Shown here: one piece after another, positions 45,098 through 58,800 of the stretch
Position numbering within the stretch: the stretch's first letter is position 1
Layout: every line of letters begins with the position of its first letter
The notes under the pieces: generated by a model
Told to the model about the DNA's origin: nothing
The model's database searches: none
What the model saw: the letters and a program-made list of their open reading frames with translations, nothing else
Made by a program: the position numbers and the translations under genes
NCBI RefSeq assembly: GCF_032854445.1
Contig: NC_088297.1
Span: 15,821,127 to 15,885,126, forward strand
Source: Liolophura sinensis
Lineage: Eukaryota; Mollusca; Polyplacophora; Chitonida; Chitonidae
Direction of reading: 5' to 3'
DNA: 64,000 nucleotides

Positions 45098-45486
45098 AAA
45101 AAAAATTCTATTTTTTAAATTAATTTATATAGTATAAATATCAATAATTATTTCGTTATGCATATTATATCTCACATTTACTGTATGCATAGACAGAATT
45201 AGTTTTACTCATTATTTATAATATGCCTTTAAATTCTTAAAGATTGACTTCTTGTAATTTAAAGCCGTATTATCATAACGTACATAATACATGTATGTGC
45301 AATAAGTTTGAAATACATCTATCAGCTTTATTCAGGTTATGAATAATGGCATTAATTAATGCACTTTATAAATTTACACAGAAGATAATATCTATACAGA
45401 CTGTTTAAATATCAGCAGATCTGCTACAGTGATTAACTGAACATACAATTAGTCCCGAACAGGTTCATTCAGATGACAGATCTTTT

Positions 45487-47462
45487 TCAGCAACGTGTTT
45501 GTAGTGATTTCGTCATCATGACGACGCTTCCACAGCTGAAATTCTTTACCCTCCTGCTGGCGGTATTGTTTTCATTGAACATTTCGCAGCGTCCTCTCCG
45601 AAACAAGATCTGAATGGTCACAAGCAGTGTCTCTTTCTCTACAATCATAGGACTTTCCCTTGCTTTATTCAGATGTATGAAACCTGCCATCCTCTCCTCT
45701 CTGATATACTTGTCGCCCTTGTTACAGCCACAGGTTTCCAGTACGCTGTTTTTTCCTGGAGGGTGTCCGGTGTAAGTGCCAAAAACATTCGACCACCATG
45801 TCACATGACGGTGAAGTAAGGGAACCATTGTCTGTCAACACTTCTACCTCTGTTTTTGTACACACTTCTCTAAACTGTTCTTCACTTTAATTGTTATTCA
45901 CCCATGTTATACAATAATTAAGTTCTAGAATGCCTTCCAATAATCCAAGTATACATCATTGTAGAAAAACGCAATCATAACACTAATGTACATATGTAAA
46001 TAAACAATTTCGCAGTGTTTAACAGACAAAACAATTATCAATGTAAATGATTTAATAAAAGTGTTGATTTGACCAGCCACGATATTCGAAAGGGAAGTGG
46101 CCCAAAAAGCAGTATTTTCAACAACAACGACTGGCAATTAAGTCTGTTGTCTCACCCTGTGACGTCATTGCTTGTCCTTGTGGCCATCCCAAACACACTC
46201 CAGTTTCTTACAGACCAAGCAGTGTTGCGAAATGACGTGTCCTGCGTATAAGTCATTTGGGAGGGCAGAGCTTGCGTGCTGCTGTATCTTCAGGTCTTCG
46301 GGTCCTCATACACCGGGGTAATGTCATGCGCAGCCAAAAAGGGCAGGGTCAGAAGAGTCCTGATGACTGCATGTTGCATCTTCTTGGCGGTAGAGAGGCT
46401 CCAATCCCAGCTCCTGTGCCTCTCGGAATACAGCCTGGAAGTACAGATGAAGGCGCACCCTTAGACTTTTGTAAGTGGAAAAATTTCACGGAAGCCTTTA
46501 CCAAATGCCTGCTTCCAAATCACTTCAAAAACATCCAATTAAAGACATGTCCTTTGTGGCAGATTGTCAACAACGCATTGAAATACCTGTTATAAAAGAA
46601 AGATCACGTGAGTATTGGCATTTGTCAAATTCGTGCCGAATTATCATATAAAAAAAATTTTCCAATATGCTGAATATTTTAATTCACCTATTTCAACTTT
46701 ACCATCAGATCTATAAGGTCAACAAACCAATGGTAATGAGCAAAATGTGTCACTTGAAAAATACTTTACTTTTACAGTATTAACTTTTTGTAACAGTTTG
46801 TGAAAATACTGACCTTTTTATAACCTTTTCTACGTTTCTTTGACATAAGGGTTAACACAAACGGCACCTGCATCACATCTTATCCAGATCTGAGAAAGGC
46901 ATGGATTGTGAACAGCTACTTGAATGGTTCTTTCACAACTTTAAAAGTTGCATTCAGTAACCAGGTCTTGGATGTTGCTAGCGTCTCCAACTGCTGCCGG
47001 GTGGCAAATATGATGAGCCCGTATACTGTCGTGGTGATGTCTCCTATCAAGAGGTAAGGGGCCAAGAAATACGCAGCAATCTAAAGAATAATGGGGACGA
47101 ATACACAATACATGCATGTATAGATATGCACGAAAACTGTGATTTCCCCCGATAAGTAATTTGGTACACATGGTATCTCACACAACTATTTAATATCATT
47201 ACCTTACATATAAACACTCACACGGACACTATCATATGTATATATGTACCTCAGACATAAGGTCTTTCGGGTCAGCTGGTCGCAGTCTTTGGAGGGCTCG
47301 GTTGGCTATCCTTACCAGGCATTGTGAGTTTGGAAGGACTGGGCAGGGCTGTTGATTTTCCAGGTTCTCAAGGGTCTCATTCTCTACAATGACCATAGCA
47401 GACTTTAAAACTTCACCACGAGCAGCTGAGGTAGGAAAGTATTTATGAAGAAAGTTGAACAC
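45487..47462 (-). pseudogene. Decayed MULE-type transposase
   Basis: Pieces in minus-strand order: 47462-47240, upstream region (QCLVRIANRALQRLRPADPKDL); 47085-46870, the transposase core (TWLLNATFKVVKEPFK, then an in-frame TAG, then LFTIHAFL); 46450-46380, AVFREAQELGLEPLYRQE; 46250-46110, WSVFGMATRTSNDV, a stop, then DNRLN; and a poorly recognisable tail, 45828-45487. The order matches MULE-type proteins of invertebrate genomes as I know them, where the core reads T-W-x-x-D-G-T-F-K and the tail N-N-D-V-E-G-W-H. Here that first Asp is Asn, and several stops and frameshifts are present. The last segment (VPLLHRHV onwards) is assigned only by position. Confidence 0.72.
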
Positions 47463-47659
47463 TTTCTGGAGAGTTTTAACACTTTAAATAATATTTTAAA
47501 AAGTAGAAATCTAAAAGTATAGAACAGTTTGAAGAAAATTCCTATGTGAAGTGACATACTAGAATGTTGACAGTCATTTTACGGCACAAAAACAAATGTG
47601 TTATGTCAAATAAACGTGTGGCACATTTAATCATTGATTATTTTTATTCCGTGTTTATT

Positions 47660-48244
47660 TTATGAATTAAATTTTGTAGATATTTAAATTTCAGGTGATG
47701 TACTTTTATTGATATCTGAAAAATAAAATATTTGTATTCCAGATATTAACAGCGAACGGTAGTTCTACCATCTCGTCACGATTTTCATACCACCCGGTCA
47801 TCTTTGTCTTTGTTGATGCTGTTGTACTCGTTCAAAAACCTGGGCAATAAATATATGTCTCTGTGCAAACGCAATGAGATTTTAAGACAGTATGGTTCAG
47901 ACATAAACAATTAAAACTTTTCAGTGAGTGAAATCATAGGATATACAGCCGTTTTATTCATTCCATACATTTCCACGTGATGTGCCGGTAATGCTCCCTG
48001 GGCAGCCGGTTACATAACCAGCGCAACCCGAATATATCTTGATACTAAGTACAGAAAATTTTGTGAATCATGCAAAATCATTCCACCTGTCGCTGAGTCA
48101 GATACATGTTATCCTGAACAGGTATTTTACTCTGGAAGAAGTATACGTTCTTGGTGTAAAACCAGACGACTTAAAGAATTGGTCCAGTTGACTGCATCAT
48201 TCGACTAGTTGTCTTGGATCAGTTGGCCATTGGGTCAGTTGACC
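47660..48244 (-). repeat. Right terminal inverted repeat of the MULE
   Basis: The inverse complement follows the left arm landmark by landmark from the outer GGTCAAC to AAAATTTAATTC. A few insertions make it slightly longer. Confidence 0.75.
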
Positions 48245-48592
48245 TGTATTCCTCTATTAACATTATATGCATCCATTACACTTGTTCTGAGACAAAACAC
48301 GTTCCGAGTCGAGCTGCTCCTGTGAACGTGGATCTGTTGTGAGAAATAAACAGTGTGCAAAGGGAGCCGTTAACGTTCTAGTGTTTATACCGGTAGTAGA
48401 TGAAAAGAACTCATACAACTTAGATGGTATAGTGAAGGAATTCGGCTACAGATTATCGAGTTCAACTCCTGCTCACCCACGGAGTTAGTCCTTGAATGAG
48501 TAGTCCGATTTTAAAGTGGACTGTTCCACGTGATAGTGTGACTTGAACACCAGTCATATCAACGGGGCTCTCTCAAGTCCTCCAACCGGCCC

Positions 48593-48935
48593 CGATAGCA
48601 CAGTTTCAGATCGTCCTCTTCGCGAGCGGTAGATCCAGGATCAGTCCTGGGCCGAGCCACACCTTAGACCTTAAAAGAAAACGTTGTAACTTCGTCGCTT
48701 GGCGTTCAGCATGAAGGGGATAGTGCAACGACTGGTTGACCCGTATCAGTGTAGTGGCTCTGGCGGGGCGGCTTACTTGCCTTCGGTAAGTCGTCTCAGT
48801 GAAGCAGCACTGGATAAAAGAGCAGTGGAAATCCGCCCTGCAACAATTACATGCACCCTAAGTATTTCTTCGTCGTCATATGACTGAAAAATTGTTGAGC
48901 ACGACATTAAACCCCAAGCACTCACTCACTCACTC
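48593..48935 (+). mobile_element. SINE family 2, full-length reference copy
   Basis: The tRNA-like head contains CCCGATAGCACAGTTTCAGA and GGTAGATCCAGGATCAGTCC. The body contains GCGTTCAGCATGAAGGGG and TGCCTTCGGTAAGTCGTC, and the tail is GACATTAAACCCCAAGCAC, with ACTC repeats after it. This differs from family 1 throughout. Confidence 0.85.
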
Positions 48936-49057
48936 AAGTCCTCTACAAAGGGAAGCAAATCTTGTAACTCATGAACTAGCCGTGCCCTCTGTCCCATGGA
49001 TATCAATACCCGCAATCATTCGCCATCACTTATCGTTTGTGTATTACATGTATTTTC

Positions 49058-49165
49058 AGCTCATGTTTGGGAGATCTTTCAGCAACTTTCGGATGAGCAT
49101 GGGTTTACCTCAAGCTCTTCCGCGAGAGTACGGCCGAATACGCCAGTCAAGTAAATAGATAAATA
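49058..49165 (+). mobile_element. SINE family 1, short 3' fragment
   Basis: CAGCAACTTTCGGATGAGC, then CCTCAAGCTCTTCCGCGAG, a deleted stretch, and the tail CAGTCAAGTAAATAGATAAA. Confidence 0.65.
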
Positions 49166-50014
49166 AAATCTATATTTGTATTTTCACGACACAACTTGTG
49201 TTTAGCATACCAAACAGTAGCGCTAGATTAGAGCTATAATTACGAAAACTAATTTATTGTCTTTGTAAGCCCAATAAGAATACTCCAACTTGATCTTGAT
49301 CGCCATAGTTAGTGACTGAAAATGTCTTACGTAAGACCGAAAAATAGAAATTGGTCGATGTGGTTAGCGTGCCAAAGCGGTCGCTGTAAGGTCATGCTGG
49401 CTTCCTCTACGGAATTAAGTCGAAAGGTCTGGCAGCAACCTAATCACACAGGAATGTCTACTGGTTAGGACATGTTCAGTTCTAGATTGGAAATAATAAG
49501 TCTTAATCATAAAGCTTTTATTAAATCATATTTTTAAGCGCATAGCCTTAATACACCACGGCATTAATTATATTCAAAATTATCTACATTTCTAATATTG
49601 ATACCCATGATAAAGAAATCGTTGAATGGTTATTAAGACATTTCTGATAGGGTTGGGCGAGAATATCATCAAAAGCAAATTTACATTTCTGACCGTTTAG
49701 ATAAGTGACCGTATAGATGACCATTCCTTAAATATTAATCACGATACACAGAGATATAACAAAAGATATTTTAATTACAATCGTGTCCAAGGAAGGAGTG
49801 GGGTGTGGGGTAGGGAAGTAGGGAGTGGGGAAAATTTGCATGGTAAAATGACGAATGAATTATTATAGCTGCATGTACACCCCGTGTCAAATGTATCGTG
49901 GTGAGCTACACGTACATGTCGAGCCTATGGACAACGATAAGTTACTCTTCGCCACATTTGCACATTTGGTAGACGGATGAATTTATTTATAGTCCGCCTC
50001 AAAGTCTGGAGACC

Positions 50015-50300
50015 CCCGGAATCACACCTGGGTCAGGTCATACCTTAGACATTAAACAAGTTACTTTAGCTGCCTCGCTTAGCGCTCAGCAATGAGAGGT
50101 TAGATCAAGTAAACATGACTGGTTGGCCTGACATGGGGGGTGTCTTATCTGGTGTCTTCAGCACTATATTTCAGTGACGACAGCGCTTCGGCGGTATAGA
50201 CTCGCTCTGCGACACAAAACACAAAACATGTACCCACACCTAATGACTCCTCGTCGTCAAATGACTGAAAAATTAAGTACGATATTAAACACAAGGCATA
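50015..50300 (+). mobile_element. SINE family 2, diverged copy
   Basis: GGAATCACACCTGGGTCAGG (box B-like), GCCTCGCTTAGCGCTCAGC, and the tail GACTGAAAAATTAAGTACG. Confidence 0.68.
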
Positions 50301-52689
50301 CGTACATGTTTTGGCACTTTAATAGGTCACTGTTGTAAAGGCGACTGGGCAACTGTTTGACTTTCGGTTTTTTGTTACCAATTCGGGAAGAAATTTCGTC
50401 TACACCTAGCTACCAGGTACGATTTCTTTTCAATCCCCAGAAATAAAGGGAGGTAATTACAGCATCGTGTGCCATTTAGTATGTGCTATTTCAGCCGTCC
50501 GCTTGGATACCACAGATAAAATTGACCGCCATCACCGCCAAGTTAAAAAGAAACCCATTAAACAAGTCAGTCAAAGAAATAAATAAATTTGTAGCCATCA
50601 AGTTGAAATACTTAGGTAAAATTACTTATATAACATATGGTATAATGATAGATGTAGCCTGCGCTGTTAAACTAGTTACCAGTACAGATGACTTGGCCAC
50701 TGAGCCTAGTTGTTCGAAAGTGTATTGACAGCAGACAATGCAGTTTTCCACCAGCAGTTTTAGTTCATATTTAATGGAATGTTTGTAGACTGGGCTTAAA
50801 GTTAAATCTTGTATTAAGTCTTAAACCAGTTTTGAACAACCGAACTCTGGCCAATTAAGTTTCTGACTCAGTGCCAGCTCTATGGTAAAATCAGGTCTAA
50901 TCAGATGAAATCAAACGTTATGCTTTTCGTCAGGCTTATGGGTGGAAGGAACGGCAGAGTACGCGGGTCGAGGAGGGGAGCGGGGGACACCATTTTTCGT
51001 TGGTACTTTTAAACCCGCTGACGAAACAGGAAGATATGATTAGAACCATGTTGATTTCGATTGATCTCATTGGTCGAGGCTGGTCGGTTGCAGCGAGAGC
51101 AACGCTTTAGGCCACTAAGTCCGCGAGTGCTTACTGTGTTTATTTTTTACTTGATTGGTGTTTTAGACAGTACTTAAGAATATTTTACTTATGGGACGGC
51201 GTCCTGCCTTGTGGTGGGAGGAAACCAGGAAGAGCCCTGTGGAAACCCACGAGTGCTTATTGTAATAATATCGCCAGGAGTTAGGCGATCGAGGCAAGGG
51301 GTGCTTTTGGTACCAATAGATGGGAGTAGTAAATTCTTACAAGTTGATCTATAATGACTTAAGATTATATTTATTTTTTTTTTGATTTTTGTTTAAAGTC
51401 AGCATTTTGTTTACGTCTGCAAAGTTTGTCGTTTTCTTGGATGAAGGAAACCGGAGTTCTCTGCGTGGCCACCAATCTTTGACAAGTTACCCGCAAACAA
51501 ACATTCCAACCTGTGAAGTACAGACATGTGCTCCATACTGTTGGATGACAAGTGGTCTCCAAGAAACATTCAATTGTGCAAAACCACTTAACCACACGAG
51601 CTGTGAGAGCTGGGGAATCCACAAATTCCCTGTTCACGGCTGGTTTCAGACTTAATATTAAACTTAGATTTGCAGCCAAACCCCTTGGCAATCATACTGA
51701 ACGATGACAACAACATTGTGTCCCAGTGTTTATTGTACAAAGCTATATGTAAACCATTCAGTAAAAATACATTTCGGTATCTACAAAGGGCTTTAACAAA
51801 CCCAAAATATTATTCTAAATAATAACCGATTTTTGTACTGTTGCAAAACCACATGGCTGATATTAGTATACGTAAATGAATAAAAAATGCCGTATAGGAA
51901 AGGGAAATGAAGGTTCAAAATAAATGTTGGACCAAAAATAATTTCATGAGTGAATTTCTCGACACAATGTTAAATAAATGTGTAGCAATCATTAATAGCA
52001 ATTTCAACATTCACACAAACGTTGGTGAAAAAGTGAAGGTTTCTGCCATGGGTTTATTTCTTTCTTTTTCGCTTTTTTAATTTTGCTTAAGACAAAACAA
52101 TGTGGTCATTTATAGACGCAAAGTATACATAAAATATACAAAAACAACCAATAAAACACAACAGTTCTAGTTTGTTAACATACACACCATACAGCAAAAT
52201 ACCTTTCTTCAATATTATACAGTTTATTAAATCGACAAATGGGCGCCGTCGTTGAAGAAAACAACAGAAAAATGTGTTTTTTGAAATATACACAAACCCA
52301 TTTTGATATTTTGTTCTGTTAAAATTCAAATTTATTGATTCTTATTGAGACATCAACCGAATAAGCAGGTAGTTACATATTAATGTATTTATTTTATTGG
52401 TGTTTTACGCAGTAATCATGCAGTTACATATAAAAAATGGGCAATCCAACATACATGGTGTCTTTGGTGTTCGCAATGTTGTTCACTTTGCAGCGATTTT
52501 ACAGGATTCAGAATGAAAAAAATATATTGTTTGGTTGACACAGAAAACAAGGAATTTTTGGTTCAAGCTAATGTCTCGACCGTGTTTCGGTTGCACGACT
52601 CTGCGACTCTATTCCGGCTTTGGGGCGTGTCTTTGTGGGGCTTTGGTTGCTGCACAAAATGTTTACAAACATATTATTGTTATTATTGT
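50301..52689. other. Gene-free stretch downstream of gene C
   Basis: Holds one SINE fragment (51138-51255). Overlapping frames on both strands at 51371-51691, one Cys-containing, show no family motif I recognise. The rest is AT-rich. Confidence 0.45.
51138..51255 (-). mobile_element. SINE family 1, 3'-end fragment
   Basis: TTGATTGGTGTTTTAGACAG to GTGGAAACCCACGAGTGC; the rest is missing. Confidence 0.78.
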
Positions 52690-52695
52690 TTTATT
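52690..52695 (-). promoter_or_regulatory. Candidate polyadenylation signal for gene C
   Basis: AATAAA on the minus strand lies about 205 nt beyond the gene C stop at 52899. Plausible by position only. Confidence 0.3.
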
Positions 52696-52898
52696 TGTTG
52701 AACTATTTGATAAATTTGGGTTAGCACACCTACAATATATGCAGTGATATGGTAACCAAGGACTTTAGCGGTTTAAATGTTGTGTTAGACCTTACCAAAA
52801 GAGATCTAAAAAAATTAATGTCCAAATAATTCTTTAGTTTTTTTCATGGACATTTTTATGAATTCTCAACCATAATATTCTATAACATCCACTGTACT

Positions 52899-55800
52899 TC
52901 AAACATCTTCCTCTTCCGCGTAGCCGTTTTCCCGGTTCAATTTCGTCATTTCCTGTGCTCCCCTTTCTTCCGGTTCCGCTGATACTTCAGCCTCAATCTC
53001 TGTCCGGTGTAGCAGCTTCGGTCCGCTAACCGCTATGGCGATGGCCCCAATAGGAGCAGTGATCAAGATGATTAACACGGCCATCGTTAACACCTTTAAA
53101 AGTAAAAAAGAGAGGAAATGACCGATGTGCTGTCAAAGTTGCGACGCAAGCGCATTTCATAAATGTGCTTCTTGATCCAGAACAAGAATAATACCAAATC
53201 ATACCTCATGAACAACAGTGACCCCATAATTGCATATAGAGCTGTCAGTCGCAACTAAAAATGCAAACCGTTTTATTTACAAAACATTATCTCAAAACAG
53301 AAATGAACTACAAGACCCGATGTACTTTAGGTGGGGTCGAAGTCCTGGGATTAAACCCTGGTCGGGTCATACCAAAGACTTTAAAAATGGTACTTGTTTC
53401 TGCCTCGCTTGGGACTCAGCACTGAGAGGTTATAGAGCAAAGAAACAGACCTGTTTGACTCGGTGTCACTATAATGTTACTGGGTGGGTTGTCATACCAT
53501 GTGTCATCAGCACTTTGGCAGCCCTGTCACAAGACGACACAGCATATGTGCACGCACTTAATGACTCCTAGTCATGTGACTGAAAAATTTCTAAGTATGA
53601 CGTAAAACCCAAAGCATATATTCACACATATTATAAGCAGGAAAAGACTGTCCATTCAATGGATCAGCACAATATGGCTGAAATATTGCCGGTGTGGCGT
53701 TAAGCCATAATCATTCATACATACATTCCATTCAATGGAGACTTACCAGTCGACCGTATTCCACGACTTCCTCACTAGCTTCCTTCTCCAGAGCCATATC
53801 CAGGGCCACTGAGCCTATAGCAGCCTATAAATATGAAGTAATCATCATCAAATCCATCATCGTCACTATCATCACCATCATCATCGTCGTCGTCGTCGTC
53901 GTGGTCATCGTTGCTGTTATTATCGTTATTATTCAGGGCGATATTTAGTGATCAGAGTAAATTTAATATAAATACATAAATACATACATTTTACATAACA
54001 TTGAATGTTATTTTTTTTTTAATTTGACCAAATGGCTATAAAATCTTACCATAATATTCAGGCTAAATAAAGAAAAAATCAGTGTGAATGAAATGATTGG
54101 CTGTCATTAAGAACGATAGTTTGATTTGACTGGTTGGTGTTGGATGCCATGCTCCAGACTTCTCCTCATGTATGAGTGGAGGAAACCGGCGTGCCCAGAA
54201 CAGTCCAGAGATTCGCCCTGTATACGTGACAACAGCCGTTTAACCTCAGTTGAAAACAAAAAAGCGAGAGCTGTATTCCAGCATTGGTCAGGGACCTGAT
54301 AGTGGCAGCGAACAAACGATTTAACCATCTGAATGAGTGATGCCCCATCAAAGAAAATGACAGTCAACGAGAAGTTCCCGGCTGATGTTACCTGAACAGT
54401 AGCTTTGGGCAGCCACGCGAATGGCACAAAGAACCGCTCCTTCCAGTTCATATCTGTTCGGAACATGACCAGAAACGACACCAGGATACGGATCACCAGC
54501 CCAATGAAGAGAACGAGGGTACCAAAACCTGTAGGAAAAATAAAATCAAGATTCAATTTTGATTGATGGATTTTTCAGCTCATTAAAGAAGTGTGTGAGG
54601 TGTGGGTAGACAATTTCATTTAGTTTGACTTACTGATTGACTGGATCTTTTATTCAGTTATGTGGTTTATAACATAAAGAGTGAAGAATATTGCCTTGAA
54701 TTTGCTGCTGTCAGGGGAATGAATGGAGAAACCGTTCAAAACCACCCAGGTTAGGCCACAGCGAGACCTAATTCGAAGACCTGTGTCATATCGTGAAGTG
54801 GTGGGGTCATCAAGGAAACCAAACGTATCACTAACCCACTGCTGCAAGAAGGTCACTGTTCAAAAATTTCAAAGTTCTATTAAAAACACAATTCACGTGC
54901 TTTTTATTTTGCTTTGTTAGAATTGCATAGTTGTTGTTTTTTTTCCACCAGGTTATGTCATCATGTCATGCCAATGTAAAATTATATTTGTTTATTTATT
55001 TAATTACTTGATTGGTGTCTGATGCCGTACTCAGGAATATTTCATCTATATGACGACGGCCAGCATTATGGTGGGGAAACCGGGCAGAGTCCAAGAGGAA
55101 ACCCACGACCATCCGCAGGTTGCTGACAGACTTTCCCACTTACAGCCGGAGAGGAAACCAGCATGAGCTGGAACTGAACTCACAGCGACCGTATTGGTGG
55201 GAGGTTCCTGGGTCATGGCTACACCACATAGGGCCCCCAGAAATTATCTTTGAATAATACTGATTTTCGGATGAGTGCTTTTACATCAAAGGGAACCCGT
55301 AATCCATGACAGGATGGCCCCTTGTTCTTACCTATATCATTAGCCTCGATCTTGTCCACTTTTATAGCCGCCCCAATAAGCCCGAACAAGAGTGGCTGAA
55401 AGACTTCCCACATTCGGCCCATAACCACGGCCATTGGACTCTAATTAACAAAAAAAATAAACAACTTCTCGGTAATTTATTTCTTTATTTCATTAGTGTT
55501 TTACGCCGTACTCAAGTATATTTCACTTATATGACGGCGGCCAGTATTATGGTTAGAAGAAACCATGCAGAGCCCGAGGGCAACCCACGATCATCCGCAG
55601 CTTGCTGAAAAGCGCTGTCGTACTAATCTCCTCGGCGTCGGATCCAGCTTTTCTGTTAACTACGGTAACAAATTATGAATGCATGCAATGCAAGCCAGTT
55701 CATTCGAATAAATATTTAGTTCCCTTGTTTGGAGTTCAAGGTTTACCGCTGAAGTTTAAACTTTGAATTTCAGACACATTAAGAGCGTGTCTCTAGATTT

Positions 55801-58800
55801 GAGGGAGAGAATTCTTCCGTTTAGACATCGAAGGCCAATTAACATACTATTTAACCTATTATTCTCTGAATATGGAACTTCAGTATGGACTCCCTGATGT
55901 CTTTGCTGAGACAGAAGTCTTTAAAATGATCATTTAAATGTTCGTATATCCATCATAAAAATTATATACCGATTCAGGGTATTTTGAAATATGTATTTTT
56001 TAAGGATCATTAACGTTTGTCCGAACTTACTGTTCCGGTCCATCCTCGATTTCTCCATCCATACGCCGCAACGAACGCCATTGTTAAACATCCGAGTGCG
56101 CCTGCACCTGGAAAATCAGCCGCTTTACTTCCGAAAACAGCAAACAGTCCACCGCCAAAAAGTAGGACGTATCTATAAAACACCAGGTGTTGCTGAAAGT
56201 GGAAAAAAACAAATATTTTTTGTTATTAAATTATTATTTTTTAAATAAACAACAATTATTGGAATATAACTATGAATTTTTTTCAATAACCTTTAGATTC
56301 TTGATTACATAGCCTTTGTTCCAGATGCTGTATGTCTCAGATCATTGTGTTCTCAGAAGACGCAAACGTTTACACAAATTAAACAAAGCTACAATTACCT
56401 TGAAGATTTTTTCAAGTCATGGAAAGAAAAGAAAGGCCCATTCCCAAACATTGAGTGCTTGGGGTTTAACGTCGTACTCAACAATTTTTTCAGTCATATC
56501 ACGACGAAGGAATCCTTAGGGTGCATGTACGTGTAATGTGTCTCCTTGTTGCAGGACGGATTTCCACCGCTCTTTTATTGAGTGCTGCTTCACTGAGACG
56601 ACTTACCCAAGGCAAGTAAGCCGCCCCGCCCGAGCCATTATACTGATACGGGTCAACCAGTCGTTGCACTATCCCCTTCATGCTGAACGCCAAGCGAGGA
56701 AGTTACAACTTCCTCTTTTAAGATCTTGGGTGTGACTCGATCAAGGTTTAATCCTGGATCTACCGGTTCCGAAGCGGACGCTCTACCAACTGTGCCCAAA
56801 CATTGCTCTCTGTGACCTATATTATTACTTTGTAATATTAACAAAATGTAATTCTCATAAGCGTGTGACAATGTCATTCAGCTTTTCATTTAATCTGTAA
56901 TCATTTAATCTCTCATTTCATCGTAAAACTATAATTAAAATGAACGAGAAAAATGAGATACTGTTTATTTAATTTACTTATTTGATTGTTGTTTAACGCT
57001 GTACTCAAGAATATTTCACTTATACGACGGCTGCCTGTGTTATGGTTTTAGGAAGCCGGAAAGAGCTTGGAGGTAACCAACGACCATCCGCAGGTTGCTG
57101 TCAGACCTTCCTACGTACGGCCGGAGAGGAAGTCAGCATGACCTGGACTTGAACTCACGGCAAAGGCTCCGAGGATCATTGCACCGCGCTGGCGTGCAAA
57201 CCACCTCAGCCACAGATGCCCCCAGAGTTACATTGTAAGATTGTTGGCTCCATACTGTAACTTTATCCATCATGTATTACAAAATTCCTCAAACCAAACG
57301 ATGTTTACAGGTGGTGAATTACCACCATTTCATTGCATATTTGTCTTTGTTTTCAAAACAAAACATTACTTCGATAACGAACATTGGAATGGAATTGTAA
57401 ATTGTATACAGTAAATCTACCTTTCACTTGTAACAGAATTTGCGAAAGAAAATATTTTTGTTTTAATTAAAAGACATGCTGGTTAAAGCATCACTCTTAG
57501 CAAACGCTTTGCTTTGTAGGTCTACTTCGTGTATATGAGACATTATAAGCTTGTACTGGTTAGTAATTAACCTCACATGCTCGTCTTCCGAGTGTAATAA
57601 GCGTATTTAGGGAAAAAAACTTTCATCTCGCACAGGCATGTTTTACAGTAATAACTCAAGCTCGTGACATTATTTTAAGCCTTCTGTGGGGTCGGTCAAG
57701 TTTACATTGGAAGGTTTGAGTCAAATTTTCTATTTTTGTCACGTCGAGACAACGGCGTATTGTTTTCTGACTCTATAACAGATCTCACGGTATATCAGGT
57801 GCACCGAATGACCCAAGCCAATTTCCCACTAATCAAAAACCGCGTACTCAAATGACTATGAGCGACAAGAAGAACAGGATTGCTCTAGTGTGAACCTACT
57901 TTAATTAATAACACAAATAAATAAACTCACGCATAAAAAAAAAATCATTTTTATCTAATTATATTTTGTTTCTATTCAGGCGGTGACAGAAGCAGACGAC
58001 AGGAGCAGACAGTTCTCAGACAACGCCACGGGGTTAGTGATGGCCATTGTTTTTAGTGCCGAAGCCAAAGTAATGGACTCAAATTGCGTAGATACTTTTG
58101 CTAATCTATAACCATGTCATCTCAGAAGTATCAGCAGGTTAAAACTGTTCTTCAGAAATTGTATATTCTCCTCCACGCGATATAGTTGCAATATTGCGAA
58201 AGTGAGTTAAACCATGATCATTCATTCGTTTAAAAAACATGTCAGTAGGAATAGGTAATCCAATTTCTATTTAATTATTTAACCCATGCGCGTGTGGTAT
58301 CTAACGCGTTACTGAAAAAATCGTCAGGTATGTTAAGACGCCTAGGGTTAATGGGTGGAAGAAACCGGATTGCTCGGATTAAATCTTGGCACTTTGCCGG
58401 TAACCCACCCAACATCCTTACCTAAAACCTCAGCGGAGCCAGTAAGAACTGGATCAGAGTCAGCGTCAGTATTGGTTACACAATGAACCGCTGACGCAAG
58501 AACATTGCTTTGGGTGAATGAACAGGTTATATCGACCCAGAAGTAACAATTGTTGTGATCTCAAGTTGTGTAGGATCATACAATTTTATACGTGTTTAAT
58601 TTTAGACTTCATATATTCGGAATAAAACCCCGAATTTCAGCAGTAATACGTGCGACCATTTGTCATCTACCACACTGTACTCACTGCTTTAGCCTTACTC
58701 TCTGTGCTGTAATCTTTTATTTTATATATTTCACAGAACACTCAAAATACTAGCAATAGAACTATGTGCTACGTAACTTGGCCTAACATTGACTTTGAAA

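Larger units (their letters stand above)
44559..48244 (-). mobile_element. Mutator-like (MULE) DNA transposon with TIRs over 500 bp
   Basis: The left arm, about 44559-45097, and the right arm, about 47660-48244, are inverted copies. Matching landmarks: GGTCAAC at both outer ends, then GTC(A/G)TCTGGTTTTACAC, AATTTTCTGTACTT, ATGTCTGAACCATACTG, GCGTTT(C/G)CACAGAG, GCTGTTAATATCTGGAATAC and AATAAAAGTA. Identity is roughly 70-85% by eye and patchy. Between them, on the minus strand, is a decayed MULE-type transposase. Long TIRs plus this transposase class fit MULEs. I could not find a clean target-site duplication. Confidence 0.8.

Noticed and set aside
45487-45828. Separate 113-codon minus-strand gene
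   Set aside because: It lies between the two MULE arms downstream of the transposase pieces, so it is better read as the decayed tail of that element, although its own residues are not recognisable.
51371-51691. Overlapping Cys-containing frames on both strands, possibly a secreted peptide
   Set aside because: Neither strand gives a signal peptide or a known Cys spacing, and both frames being open suggests chance.
56700-56797. tRNA gene on the minus strand in the second SINE family head
   Set aside because: The head is followed by the family 2 body and tail found in other copies, so it is a SINE promoter and not a functional tRNA.
57978-58035. Possible orphan exon (TCTATTCAG acceptor, then 55 open bases and a GT)
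   Set aside because: No match to any NHA exon, opposite strand to gene C, and no partner exon in phase nearby.
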